A stretch of 64,000 nucleotides of DNA. It comes from Vibrio algivorus. Its GTDB lineage: Bacteria > Pseudomonadota > Gammaproteobacteria > Enterobacterales > Vibrionaceae. The notes under the pieces were generated by a model. That model was not told the origin of the DNA, searched no databases, and worked only from the letters and a program-made list of their open reading frames with translations. This document shows positions 37,672 to 46,435 of the stretch, piece by piece (the stretch's first letter is position 1; every line of letters starts with the position of its first letter). Made by a program: the position numbers and the translations under genes. Where the stretch lies: contig NZ_AP018678.1 in assembly GCF_002218005.2 (NCBI RefSeq), positions 992,001 through 1,056,000 on the forward strand, in the 5' to 3' direction.

Positions 37672-38208
37672 ATGAGTGAAACAACAATAGCCTTCTGGTC
37701 GATGATTGGTACATGGGTTGCTGGTATTGGTACAATATCGGCGGTAGTTACATCGTTGTGGCTAGCCAGAAAGCAAGGGAAAATAGACCTCAACGTTATT
37801 GCTGGGCACCGCCAAATAGTAACAGTGGGAAGCGAAGATACACCTGATTATTGCATGATTAAAGTTACGAATCGTGGTGTGCGACCAGCTAAAATAACCA
37901 ACGTGGGTTGGGAATACGATTCGTTAACTAAAAAGAATCACCTAGTTCAGTTATTTGGCTTTCCAGAATCTGATGATATCCCCAAGGTGCTCAATGAAGG
38001 AGAGGATGCATGTTTTCTCATACCTTTTTCTAACTCGTTGAGTGAGGGAACGTGGATTACGACTTTCCCTAAGCAGCTAACTCATAGTGGAATAAAGAGC
38101 CTAAAGGTATGCATTTATACTTCTGTTGGGCAAGCGTTTAAGGTGAAAGTAGAAAAAGGATTGAAGGAGCAATTTCTAGATTCTTTGGCGTCGGAAAAAC
38201 AAAGCTAA
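37672..38208 (+). CDS. membrane-anchored protein of unknown function (cassette 10)
   Basis: 178 residues: one N-terminal membrane helix (SMIGTWVAGIGTISAVVTSLW) and a soluble, beta-rich domain starting about residue 38 (KVTNRGVRPAKITNVGWEYD). The layout resembles other small anchored integron products with an Ig-like or immunoglobulin-type beta domain, but no family is recognised. Confidence 0.65.
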   Translation: MSETTIAFWSMIGTWVAGIGTISAVVTSLWLARKQGKIDLNVIAGHRQIVTVGSEDTPDYCMIKVTNRGVRPAKITNVGWEYDSLTKKNHLVQLFGFPESDDIPKVLNEGEDACFLIPFSNSLSEGTWITTFPKQLTHSGIKSLKVCIYTSVGQAFKVKVEKGLKEQFLDSLASEKQS

Positions 38209-38299
38209 CAAAGCATTTAAGAGTGATTCGCAACGCTTGGCAGTTTCGCTTCGCTCAAGTATAGCCAAGCGCCGCTCACACCTTAATGCGGCGTTAGCC
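38203..38299 (+). repeat. attC site 10, short subtype
   Basis: Only about 95 bp. Core arms CAACGCTTGGCAG and AAGCGCCGCTCAC flank a GTTTCGCTTCGCTCAAGTATAG centre. Nearly identical in attC 14 and 18. Confidence 0.9.
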
Positions 38300-38329
38300 C
38301 TAAAGCGGTGTTATGTAAGGAGTAGATAA

Positions 38330-39352
38330 GTGACAACAATATCTTTACCAACGTATTTCGATAGGGATACGTTGTCTGGATTTTTCAATGAGTTAGAAAA
38401 ACACATCGATACTGATGATGTCTGTTTAGATTGTTCAACTATTAGGTTCTCAAAACCTACCGCAATGTTGGTTGCTGGTTCGAAAATACGAAGTTGGGTT
38501 AGATCACGTCATCGTCGAGGTCTCAAAACCCGAAAGAAAGGAGTTGATACCTACTCATCTGCTCATTCATATCTTAAACATATAGGTTTCTTTGATTTTG
38601 TTTTAATGGGAGCGGGGAATTGCGTTGGAGAGGCTCGGGGTTCAAGCACTTACATCCCAATCACAAGAATTACTAAACCGGAATTAGGTGAAGGTGAAAA
38701 TGCACTTGAACAATGGTACGAAGACATTCAGTCAAAGGTTCGGGGACTAGCGAGAGTCATTTCCGGAAAACCGGAAACACACCAAGATAACCGGATGTAT
38801 AACTATGCATTGCGAGAAATTATACGAAATGTATTTGAACACTCTGGTTGTGAGGAGTGTTATGTTTTTGGTCAACGTTGGTTCGATGGAGCCGTTGAAA
38901 TCGTCGTTGTAGATGAAGGTGTTGGTATCGGTTGCACTCTAAGGGAGACATTGGGCGACATAACTGACCAAGAAGCATTAAAACAAGCAATTAAACCTGG
39001 TGTATCAAGAACATCGCAACTATCAGATGCAGAAAACACCTTCGACAATTCTGGTTTTGGTTTGTATGTACTAACTGAAGTTGCAAGAAGCTTTGGTTTG
39101 TATGTACTAACTGAAGTTGCAAGAAGCTTTGGTTGGTATGCGTTGGGGAGCAACAGTGCAAAACTAATTGGTTATGAATCTAACCTTGAAGAAAGTACAT
39201 TGAATTTTAATGGAACATACTTCGGTTTTAGGCTTACACGGTCACCCTCAGATTTTTCGAGTTTAGCAAAAGATATAATCAAAGCGGGTGAGCAGGAAGC
39301 TAATGTAGACGGGATAGAGCGCAAAGCTTCAGCAATGTCTAAGCTTTTTTAG
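38330..39352 (+). CDS. STAS-like plus GHKL ATPase protein with internal 12-residue duplication (cassette 11)
   Basis: 340 residues. The first about 80 resemble a STAS or MTH538-like fold (DDVCLDCSTIRFSKPTAMLV). Residues about 150-300 form a GHKL ATPase: N-box REIIRNVFEHSG, G1 DEGVGI, G2 NSGFGLYVL. Directly after G2 a 36-bp unit (39059-39094, 39095-39130) is exactly duplicated, repeating GLYVLTEVARSF. This would lengthen the helix after the ATP lid and may inactivate the enzyme or be a reversible switch. Function unknown. Confidence 0.75.
   Translation: MTTISLPTYFDRDTLSGFFNELEKHIDTDDVCLDCSTIRFSKPTAMLVAGSKIRSWVRSRHRRGLKTRKKGVDTYSSAHSYLKHIGFFDFVLMGAGNCVGEARGSSTYIPITRITKPELGEGENALEQWYEDIQSKVRGLARVISGKPETHQDNRMYNYALREIIRNVFEHSGCEECYVFGQRWFDGAVEIVVVDEGVGIGCTLRETLGDITDQEALKQAIKPGVSRTSQLSDAENTFDNSGFGLYVLTEVARSFGLYVLTEVARSFGWYALGSNSAKLIGYESNLEESTLNFNGTYFGFRLTRSPSDFSSLAKDIIKAGEQEANVDGIERKASAMSKLF
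39059..39130 (+). repeat. 36-bp perfect tandem duplication in coding sequence
   Basis: Two adjacent identical 36-bp units, each starting GGTTTGTATGTACTAACTG, in frame (12 codons). Confidence 0.95.
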
Positions 39353-39357
39353 TTTCG

Positions 39358-39483
39358 GGCTAACAAACTGTTTAAGAGTGATTCGCAACGCGTGGCATTT
39401 TTACTATGCGTTGATTTTAGTGTTTAAGGTGGTATGCGGAAGCATCGGTATAGCGTTGCTCACACCTTAACAGGGCGTTATGT
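39358..39483 (+). repeat. attC site 11
   Basis: GGCTAACAAACTGTTTAAGAG to core GTTATGT (39477). Confidence 0.9.
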
Positions 39484-39800
39484 GACAGGCTGAATTTCCA
39501 TATATTTAGCCTATCAAAAAGCCAAGCTTCTTCTATGCTTTTGAGTATCTGGTTCTAAGTTTTTGTTCGACTTCTTCGCAATTATTCATGGACTACGAAC
39601 GCACATCTCACTTGGTAAGTTCGTTTCGGATCACCTCTCTGGTTTAAAAACTAAGTCATTCGCTAAAATTTACCGTTCTGAAATCGTTGTAACTCCTCCA
39701 CTTCGAATTTGGCTTTCACACTCAAATCCATCAAAATAGCCTTGAGCGTGAGGACGTTTTCAGTAGTCTGGGTGCAATAATTAAGCCCGAGTGGGTCATT
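39484..39800. other. cassette 12 body without a supported gene
   Basis: About 320 bp after attC 11. No frame with a ribosome site is seen on the plus strand; a minus-strand frame crosses the attC relic and is not credible. Similar in texture to the empty cassette 8. Confidence 0.5.
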
Positions 39801-39820
39801 ACATAACAAACAATTTAAGG
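39801..39820 (+). repeat. truncated attC relic (site 12)
   Basis: ACATAACAAACAATTTAAGG is the 5' end of an attC; the remainder is missing. Its TTTAAGG is now the ribosome binding site of the next gene, whose ATG follows 8 nt later. Confidence 0.75.
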
Positions 39821-39827
39821 AAAAAGA

Positions 39828-40142
39828 ATGTCGCAAGATGATAATAAATACAAAACTATGCACTGTATGGTTTCACCTAATACGGATAACCAGACCCAAT
39901 TGGCCCTTGCTCGATATCAATTGATTTACTCGGTTATAGGACTGCTTTTGGGTTTAGTTTGTATCTGCGGCGGAATATATTTGTTTATTCAAGGCATTAC
40001 TGGCGAGATGAATTGGAGCCTCAAAGTTTTTGGCAATGAATCTGTTATAGCAAATGCTGCTCCTGGTGCAGTTCTATTCATCGTTGGTCTATTTTTGGTG
40101 ATTGTAACTAAGTTTAAATTTAAGCATATAAAACCAAAGTAG
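39828..40142 (+). CDS. two-helix membrane protein (cassette 12/13 fusion)
   Basis: 104 residues with two strong membrane helices (about 33-52 and 78-95) and a lysine-rich end KFKFKHIKPK. Function unknown. Its ribosome binding site AAGGAAAAAG is formed from the attC relic, so the gene became fixed to the preceding empty cassette by loss of an attC. Confidence 0.7.
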   Translation: MSQDDNKYKTMHCMVSPNTDNQTQLALARYQLIYSVIGLLLGLVCICGGIYLFIQGITGEMNWSLKVFGNESVIANAAPGAVLFIVGLFLVIVTKFKFKHIKPK

Positions 40143-40147
40143 AAATT

Positions 40148-40272
40148 ACATAACAAGCAATTTAAGTAGACCTTCAACGCATGGCATTTTTAGTTTGCAG
40201 ATATTTCAGTGGTTATAGCGCTATGCAGGAACTATCGTTGGGCGTTTCAGGCTACTTAATCGGGCGTTAAGT
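40148..40272 (+). repeat. attC site 13
   Basis: ACATAACAAGCAATTTAAG to core GTTAAGT (40266). Divergent centre. Confidence 0.85.
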
Positions 40273-40311
40273 GTCAATTCAACATGGTATTACGGTTGGA
40301 AATAAGATTCG

Positions 40312-41382
40312 ATGGAAGAAAATAATAATAGACTTAATCAAGAATGGGTGACTCTCAATGCGGTAAGATACATGGTCAAACTTGCTTCCAAAGGTAGTAT
40401 GTCAAAGTCTACTTACGACAACACGTTAGAGTTTGCTGGAGATCTTTATCCTGAGCTCCTTGGTCCGGAAAATAGCCTTCTAAAAAGAGAACGAGAGAGT
40501 GATACGACAAAGGAATATAGACAAAGAGCTGAATTAGAGTCTCTGCGTGAAGAAACGGAAGTTAGTGCCTTAGAATTAGTCTTAAAGGATATTGCTGAGT
40601 ACGAGTCCTTACTCGATGTTGCTAAAGCAAACCAAAAAGACCGCAAACGGACTGACCAGCTTAAACGTAGGCTTAGCCAGTTAGATAAGGCAAAAAAAGA
40701 ACTAGAACCTAAAGCTCACAGTGAAAATCAATTGATTTTCCGTGATGCATATAACGTTGAAAGAAATTTACCAGAGCTCTCAAAGGGACATGCGCATAAA
40801 GATTTTCGCTTAACTGATGGAAAGATCCTTCGAGTCCGCGTTTTACACCCAGATAGACCTGAGCACATAACAGGAGCAGATATAATATATGAGCGACATA
40901 ATGATCGCACTGGTTGCATAAGTATCGTCGCAGTTCAATACAAAATCTGGGAAAACAGAAAAATGTATCTTTCCGATGATCGTATGAATGGGCAAATTGA
41001 CAAGATGCGAGAATTTCTCTGTAACAAAGGGATTTGTCAGTCCAATTCCGATGAATATCGGTTCCCATGTTGTTCCGGTTTCTTGAGACCTACGGATAAA
41101 CTGCAAACCGCTGAGCAAAAGTTTATTTCAACCGGTGAACATTTACCAATTTGCAAAATTGAAGAGTGTACGAGCTATGGTAAGCGCGGCGGTCTTCAAC
41201 TTACGTATGACGATATAAAAGAGTACTCTCTTTCCGGTGACCTATTCGAAGAACTCTTTAACCGAGGAAAGATTGGTTCTCGTGAATTAACGCGTAATGA
41301 ATTGGAAGACTTATATCATGAGGCATCTGTTATTGACTCGTCAGATACCGTAGTAATTTACGTGCAAGAATTTGACACTTAA
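40312..41382 (+). CDS. coiled-coil protein with possible PD-(D/E)XK nuclease core (cassette 14)
   Basis: 356 residues. N-terminal helices and coiled coil (about 50-145, rich in K, E, R). Around residue 188-212 GADIIYERHN is followed by IVAVQYKIW, matching the D...QxK variant of the restriction-endonuclease-like core. Several cysteines follow (FLCNKGICQ, FPCCSGF, ICKIEEC), suggesting a zinc site. No named family recognised; nuclease role is inference. The terminal TAA is the first bases of attC 14. Confidence 0.6.
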   Translation: MEENNNRLNQEWVTLNAVRYMVKLASKGSMSKSTYDNTLEFAGDLYPELLGPENSLLKRERESDTTKEYRQRAELESLREETEVSALELVLKDIAEYESLLDVAKANQKDRKRTDQLKRRLSQLDKAKKELEPKAHSENQLIFRDAYNVERNLPELSKGHAHKDFRLTDGKILRVRVLHPDRPEHITGADIIYERHNDRTGCISIVAVQYKIWENRKMYLSDDRMNGQIDKMREFLCNKGICQSNSDEYRFPCCSGFLRPTDKLQTAEQKFISTGEHLPICKIEECTSYGKRGGLQLTYDDIKEYSLSGDLFEELFNRGKIGSRELTRNELEDLYHEASVIDSSDTVVIYVQEFDT

Positions 41383-41473
41383 CAAAGCATTTAAGAGTGA
41401 TTCGCAACGCTTGGCAGTTTCGCTTCGCTCAAGTATAGCCAAGCGCCGCTCACACCTTAATGCGGCGTTAGGC
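41377..41473 (+). repeat. attC site 14, short subtype
   Basis: Almost identical to attC 10 over its whole length, core GTTAGGC (41467). Confidence 0.9.
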
Positions 41474-41497
41474 TTTAAATTTAAAATCGAGGGAATC

Positions 41498-42448
41498 ATG
41501 AAGTATCCAGGTCAACCAGAGTCTCCACCAAGTTGGTATAAAGATCGAGGTCAATCTTATATAGAAAAGCAGTTTAGCAAAGAACTCGGTGATTTAGCTG
41601 ACGCAATTGAAAGTGAGCATTGGTTTGGCAACCCTGAAAAGCATAGCCGTTTTCGAGTTGACTTCATTCTTAAAGATGCTCGTTTGATTATTGAGTTGGA
41701 TGGACATGATTACCATTCTACGAAAGAACAACTAGAAAATGATGCAATCAGACAAAGGTATCTTTCAAGAGCTGGTTATACTGTAATTAGATTCACCGGT
41801 AGAGAAATAAATAGAAACGCTTCAGCTTGCGTTTCTGAGGTTCGTACAATTTACAAAGAGCGTATGCAAAGATCTCCGTCAAAATACCGAGTCATGTATA
41901 TTGATTACCCATTTATTTATCGAGAAATGTCTAAAGCCTTAGCTTTTTACAATAAATTGTACCCTGAGAAAAATTTAACAGCGGTATCATTAGATGAATT
42001 AATCCCTCATGCTATTGAGTGGCTGCATGAAAAGTCGTTCATTACAGTTTTTGTATTCCATCCACCAGAAGATTCCATGGAGATTGAACATCTAGATGGT
42101 TTGGTAAAAGAATACGAAAAAGGTGAAGTTCGGATTAATACTATCCCACACGAGTGGTATAGCCTTGAGCTTGGAAACCACATGGTTTGCTATTCCCATC
42201 TCTTTGATGAATTCTTTTTGGTTGCTGATGATCCTGTGTATACGGAGCCATTACGTTCAGTTTTACCTAGTGAACTCACGAATAGACTGTTTGGTACTTC
42301 TAATTTGAAATATTTATCAAATGGTAAGTTGTTGCGTAAAGGCAATGAAGAAACAGCATATGCTGGTACTGACCTTGCTCGAGTACTCTGGCAAAATATT
42401 TGGTACATAATTGGTGCATCAATGGGGCTGAGTTTGTACGAACTATAA
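41498..42448 (+). CDS. DUF559/Vsr-like nuclease-domain protein (cassette 15)
   Basis: 316 residues. Residues about 15-125 form a DUF559 (very-short-patch-repair-like) nuclease with RFRVDFILKDARLIIELDG, HDYHSTKEQ and AGYTVIRFTGREI, holding the conserved D, E and H residues. The C-terminal 190 residues are unrecognised. GAGGG precedes ATG 41498; the longer reading from 41372 is attC sequence. Probable DNA-cleaving defence or repair factor, inferred. Confidence 0.75.
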   Translation: MKYPGQPESPPSWYKDRGQSYIEKQFSKELGDLADAIESEHWFGNPEKHSRFRVDFILKDARLIIELDGHDYHSTKEQLENDAIRQRYLSRAGYTVIRFTGREINRNASACVSEVRTIYKERMQRSPSKYRVMYIDYPFIYREMSKALAFYNKLYPEKNLTAVSLDELIPHAIEWLHEKSFITVFVFHPPEDSMEIEHLDGLVKEYEKGEVRINTIPHEWYSLELGNHMVCYSHLFDEFFLVADDPVYTEPLRSVLPSELTNRLFGTSNLKYLSNGKLLRKGNEETAYAGTDLARVLWQNIWYIIGASMGLSLYEL

Positions 42449-42449
42449 A

Positions 42450-42575
42450 GCCTAACAAACGCTTTAAGACGGATTCGCAACGCTCGGCGGTTTGAGTTTG
42501 ACTTAGCTTTTGTGTTTACGGTGCAATAAGCGTGTTTTGTGGTAGTGTTGCTCACCACTTAAGCGGGCGTTAGCT
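42450..42575 (+). repeat. attC site 15
   Basis: GCCTAACAAACGCTTTAAGAC to core GTTAGCT (42569); same subtype as attC 7. Confidence 0.9.
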
Positions 42576-42659
42576 TAAGACTGTTCTAAACTCCAAATAT
42601 GATACATGGTTGATATTGGATATAATGCAGCGATAGTGTTTAACTCTGAGGATAAATGT

Positions 42660-43163
42660 ATGAAAAAACTCTTACTCATTTTATTTACAATATCATCCAG
42701 CTTTCCTATTTTTGCTGCTGAGGTTATTCATAAAGACTGGGTAATAAACACGGATGGTGACGATTACTATTACGCAGCAACTATTAATAACAGTGGTCAT
42801 GTGTTTGGGAAATATTGTTACTTTGAAAACAAGCAGTGCTTATTCTTAATTACTGTTGATATAACTTGTACTAAGGGCAATAAATACCCTGTGTTGGTAA
42901 ATGCCGAATCTGGTGCTCTAAATCTTAACCTTGTGTGTGGAGATCGAATGGGTAACCAGAATGTGTTGGTCTTTGACAACTTTGATCAGGTTGAGAGAAC
43001 CGCGAAACAAAGTAAACAATTTGGGATCGCTATCCCGATGGAAAGTGGTCACTTTAAGGTATCTCGCTTCAGCTTATCAGGCTCTAGTTACAGCTTGGAT
43101 ACGATGACGAATGAGGCTGAGAAGCGTGTATCGTTATCAAATGTTGATAGCGAGTTACTTTAA
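42660..43163 (+). CDS. exported protein of unknown function (cassette 16)
   Basis: 167 residues with a Sec signal peptide (MKKLLLILFTISSSFPIFA, cleavage before AEV). The mature part has three or four cysteines, including KYCYFENKQC, that could form disulfides in the periplasm. GAGG precedes ATG 42660; the reading from 42606 lacks a ribosome site. No family recognised. Confidence 0.72.
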   Translation: MKKLLLILFTISSSFPIFAAEVIHKDWVINTDGDDYYYAATINNSGHVFGKYCYFENKQCLFLITVDITCTKGNKYPVLVNAESGALNLNLVCGDRMGNQNVLVFDNFDQVERTAKQSKQFGIAIPMESGHFKVSRFSLSGSSYSLDTMTNEAEKRVSLSNVDSELL

Positions 43164-43287
43164 GCTAACAAACGCCTCAAGAGGGACTGTCAACGCGTGG
43201 CGTTTCCAGTCCCAATGAGTCGCGGTGGTTACGGTTGTTGTGTTTGAGTTTGGTGGTCATGCGTTGTCAGCCCCTTAGGCGGGCGTT
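43163..43287 (+). repeat. attC site 16, V. cholerae VCR type
   Basis: GCTAACAAACGCCTCAAGAG, CAACGCGTGGCGTTTCCAGT and CAGCCCCTTAGGCGGGCGTT agree closely with the V. cholerae repeat, unlike other sites here. Its core GTT (43285-43287) abuts the IS1182-like element. Confidence 0.9.
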
Positions 43288-45105
43288 GAGGCTGTAGGAT
43301 TTCTCTATTTTTAGCTGTTTTTTCATGAAATTATCGGTATTTTTGTTACTGATAACGTGTTAAATGCTGCACGATGATACTTGTCTTTATGGTGATAATA
43401 AAAGATAGAGTGCGGTAAAGTGAGATAGGAGGCAATTTTGCCTTTAATTGGCGGGTTTACCCGCTAATCTAGATAATTTCGTAGCTTTTCTATGTTGTGG
43501 AGCATGCTAAACATCGCCCATTGGGCGTTCACTTTCTCTTTTCCTCTCATTGTGAATCGGTTCATCTGCTTATTTACCGTGATGTTACCAAAAACAGGTT
43601 CAACGCAGCCGAGCCGTTTACTGTATTGTCGCCGTCCTTCCGGACTGTCAATTTTGTCTTTCATGGTCTGCATGTAATCAAACTCTTTGGTATTTTTATA
43701 AATAAAGAAGACTTGTCGTCCGACATTTTTCTTGGGTGGTTTTCGCATACATTGTGATTGGTGAACACATTGGCGGCAGTCATTTAAGTAACCACCGAAC
43801 TGAGCGCCATGCTCGCCTCGAATTACCGCATTTTTACTGCTTAAACGCATCATCTTTCCAGCAGGGCACTGACATGTCACCGCCTCTTGGTCGAACTTGA
43901 ACATTGAAATTGGGTAGCAAGTTTTCCCTGTTTTGGAGCGACTTTTTCGTTTCTTTGCCTGCTCAGTTTGGTAGGTTTTACTATTTTGAAAAAGTGGATT
44001 TCGGCTACGAAATCCAGTGTCTGCAATATAACAATCGTAATCAGTTTCAATCAAAAATTTGAGGTTAGCTTTACTGTGAAAGCCACTGTCAGCGGTGAAC
44101 TTCGTCGTTTGATTTGCTGTATTCGGCAAGCGTTCTAATTGCTTTTGTAAAGCCAGCACAGCTGGCTTTAGTGTCTGTTGCTCTCCAACACTTCCCCAAA
44201 CTTAGCTGTGCAGAATGATTTGATGTTTATCATCGGTGATAGCAATACCGTTATACCCTTGAATCGTCCCTTTTGATGTGGTCATTTTAGCACTGTCGTT
44301 ATCGGTAATATTGCTTTTCACTGGCTTATTATTACTACCAAGTTTGTCGGTTGTCTTTGCTAAAAAATCTGCGATTTTTGCTGCGCCATTATCGAGCTTT
44401 TGTTTTTGCTGTAAGTCTTGTTCAATCACGCTGTCCGGCAGTGAATCTTGGTTCTAATGACGTTCAAGAATACGTCGACTTGCACGCTCCAGTTTCTCTT
44501 TTTTACGTTGCAACTCATCATGTGTGCCACTCCATTCCTTGCTGGCATTTGATGAAATTTTACAGCCATCGATAGCAAACATATTGCGCCCAATAAGACC
44601 TTGTTGGTCACAAATCATTAAGACTTGAGTGAATAGAGGCTCAATGGTCTCTTTCATGTTGGCGATAAAGGATGCAATAGTCGTAAAGTGAGGTCGCTCA
44701 TCGCCAGATAAACACATAAAAGTGACATTGTTCATGCATGCTTTTTCAATCCGACGACTTGAGAGCATGCCGAGCGAGTAAGCGTAAAAGATGATTTTAA
44801 GCATGATAGAAGGCGGATAGGCTGCAGCACCGCATTTCCCATTGTTGTACAGTGAATTAAATGCTGATAAATCAAGGTGGTTATCTACGATATGGGAAAT
44901 CGCATATTCGATAGTGCCAGGTATGAGTTGCTCATTAATGATAATGGGCACAAACATATTTTGATTTGAGTGATCAGGTTTGAAATTGGGCATAGCGGTA
45001 TGTTCTTATGAATAATTTAGATTAGATCATAACCAGATAATGCCTTCAAGCTGATATTGTGGTGAAATAAAGAACAAAAGAGGTGATGGAAAATCCTACA
45101 GCCTC
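43288..45105 (-). mobile_element. IS1182-like insertion sequence at an attC core
   Basis: Terminal inverted repeats GAGGCTGTAGGATTT (43288-43302) and AAATCCTACAGCCTC (45091-45105). Both ends are flanked by GTT, a 3-bp duplication of the attC core, giving GGCGTT-IS-GTTATGTG. The single transposase on the minus strand is broken by two stop codons, so the element is probably immobile unless helped. Confidence 0.82.
43464..44993 (-). pseudogene. IS1182-family transposase with two nonsense codons
   Basis: One reading frame of about 510 codons: N-terminal DUF772-like part (NQNMFVPIIINEQLIPGT, FYAYSLGMLSSRRIEKAC), DDE region (FAIDGCKISSNASKEWSG; TADSGFHSKANLKFLIE) and C-terminal MNRFTMRGKEKVNAQWAMF. 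In-frame TAG at 44454-44456 (after ILERH) and TAA at 44202-44204 (after IILHS) interrupt it; the downstream parts continue in the same frame. Both stops are consistent with CAR-to-TAR changes. Translation restarts are unlikely to give active protein. Confidence 0.82.
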
Positions 45106-45126
45106 GTTATGTGAAAAGGAAAATTC

Positions 45127-45429
45127 ATGGCTAGATATCGAGTAGGTGATAAATATTTATCAGAAAGTGAATATGAAGAGCATGTTTCTGGTAACTGGAA
45201 GTTTGGTTTGTTTTTGGTCGGGGCTGTTGTTGTTGGATATTTTGTAAATTCTTGGCTTTCTGGCTTTGAACTCTCGAAAAGTGTTCGTGTTGCTTTGGTT
45301 ATGATTGCGGCAATTCCTTCGGGGTATTTGGCTACAAAATTAAGTAATGTCGCTCGCATTGCGTTTGGGCTAGCTATTCTAGGCTTAGTAGGCTGGGTAG
45401 TTCTGTCAATTATTTGGAATGTACTTTGA
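45127..45429 (+). CDS. small membrane protein (cassette 17)
   Basis: 100 residues with a short hydrophilic start (MARYRVGDKYLSESEYEEHV) and three membrane helices (about 26-44, 53-70, 76-97). AAAAGGAAAA precedes the ATG, right after the IS end and cassette core GTTATGTG. Function unknown. Confidence 0.72.
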   Translation: MARYRVGDKYLSESEYEEHVSGNWKFGLFLVGAVVVGYFVNSWLSGFELSKSVRVALVMIAAIPSGYLATKLSNVARIAFGLAILGLVGWVVLSIIWNVL

Positions 45430-45446
45430 AAATAGGTGTATTTTTC

Positions 45447-45457
45447 ACATAACAAAC
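45447..45457 (+). repeat. attC 17, 5' core interrupted by IS110 element
   Basis: ACATAACAAAC is a normal attC opening, after which the sequence switches to the IS110-family end GAGTATGGCGTC. The rest of this attC is probably the site resuming at 46635. Confidence 0.8.
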
Positions 45458-45474
45458 GAGTATGGCGTCAATAG

Positions 45475-46431
45475 CTAAATCTTAGCTTTATTTTCATCCC
45501 ACATGACGCCATCTCTTAACATCGAATTTAAAGTAACAACCATCTTTCTAACACAGGCAACAATGGCGACTTTCTTCGGTTTTCCTGCGTCTAAAAGACG
45601 CTGATAAGTGGCTTTAAATACAGGGTTACATTGCATCGCTGACATCATTGCCATATAGAGAACTGTCCTTACTTGGGCTCGACCACCTTGAATGGTTCTT
45701 TTGCCTTTATAGCGGCCACTTTCTTTGGTTATCGGCGCGACGCCGATAAGAGAGGCTGCTTGTTTATTGGTAATATAACCAAGCTCAGGAACGTTACTAA
45801 TAATCGATGTCGCCGCAATATTTCCGATTCCAGGAACGCTTTGCAAAATAGTATTTTTGCTTTGATATTCAGGACATTCATCAATCAGCTTTATTAATTT
45901 TTCTTCTATTTTGGTGATTTGATTTTTCATTGCCGTAAGAATGGGTTTTATTGACGAGTGAAGCTCTTTAGGCAAGATTTGAATTCGATTTTTCTCCATC
46001 GTTTGCATAGAAAGAAGCTGATTGCGTCGAATGACTAAATCACTCATTAATCTGATATTTTTCGGTTTTATTTGAGTAACCAGAGGCTGAATAGCGTCAC
46101 CATAATGAGCGATAAGTTCAGCATCTAATCGGTCGTTTTTCGCTTTTCGTCCAATAGCTCCTGCAAAGCGTTTAATATGGATAGGATTAGATCTAACAAT
46201 AGGAAGATGAGCTTAAGCACAGGCGAGCACAAAGGGCATTTCTAGCCGTCCTGTGGCTTCAATAATAATGCGCTGAGGCGCATATTTTTCTATGGTTTTA
46301 ATCGCTTCTTTAATGCCTTTTACATTATAGGTTACAGTGAAATAGATATTGAGAGGGCGAATAAAAAGATCTAATTGTGTTTTGCCTGTATCAACACCGA
46401 TATTAATGTTTTGAAGTGTATTTGTATTCAT
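45475..46431 (-). pseudogene. IS110-family DEDD transposase with one nonsense codon
   Basis: Single frame of about 319 codons. RuvC-like DEDD part: IGVDTGKTQLD, IIIEATGRLE, KNDRLDAELIAHYG. C-terminal Transposase_20 part: LQSVPGIGNIAATSIIS and LIGVAPITKESGRYKGKR, with the downstream region carrying the serine. A TAA at 46213-46215 (after LACA) interrupts the frame; the following residues AHLPIVRSNPIHIKRFAG continue in frame. All other motifs look intact, so the damage is recent. Confidence 0.82.
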
Positions 46432-46435
46432 AATA

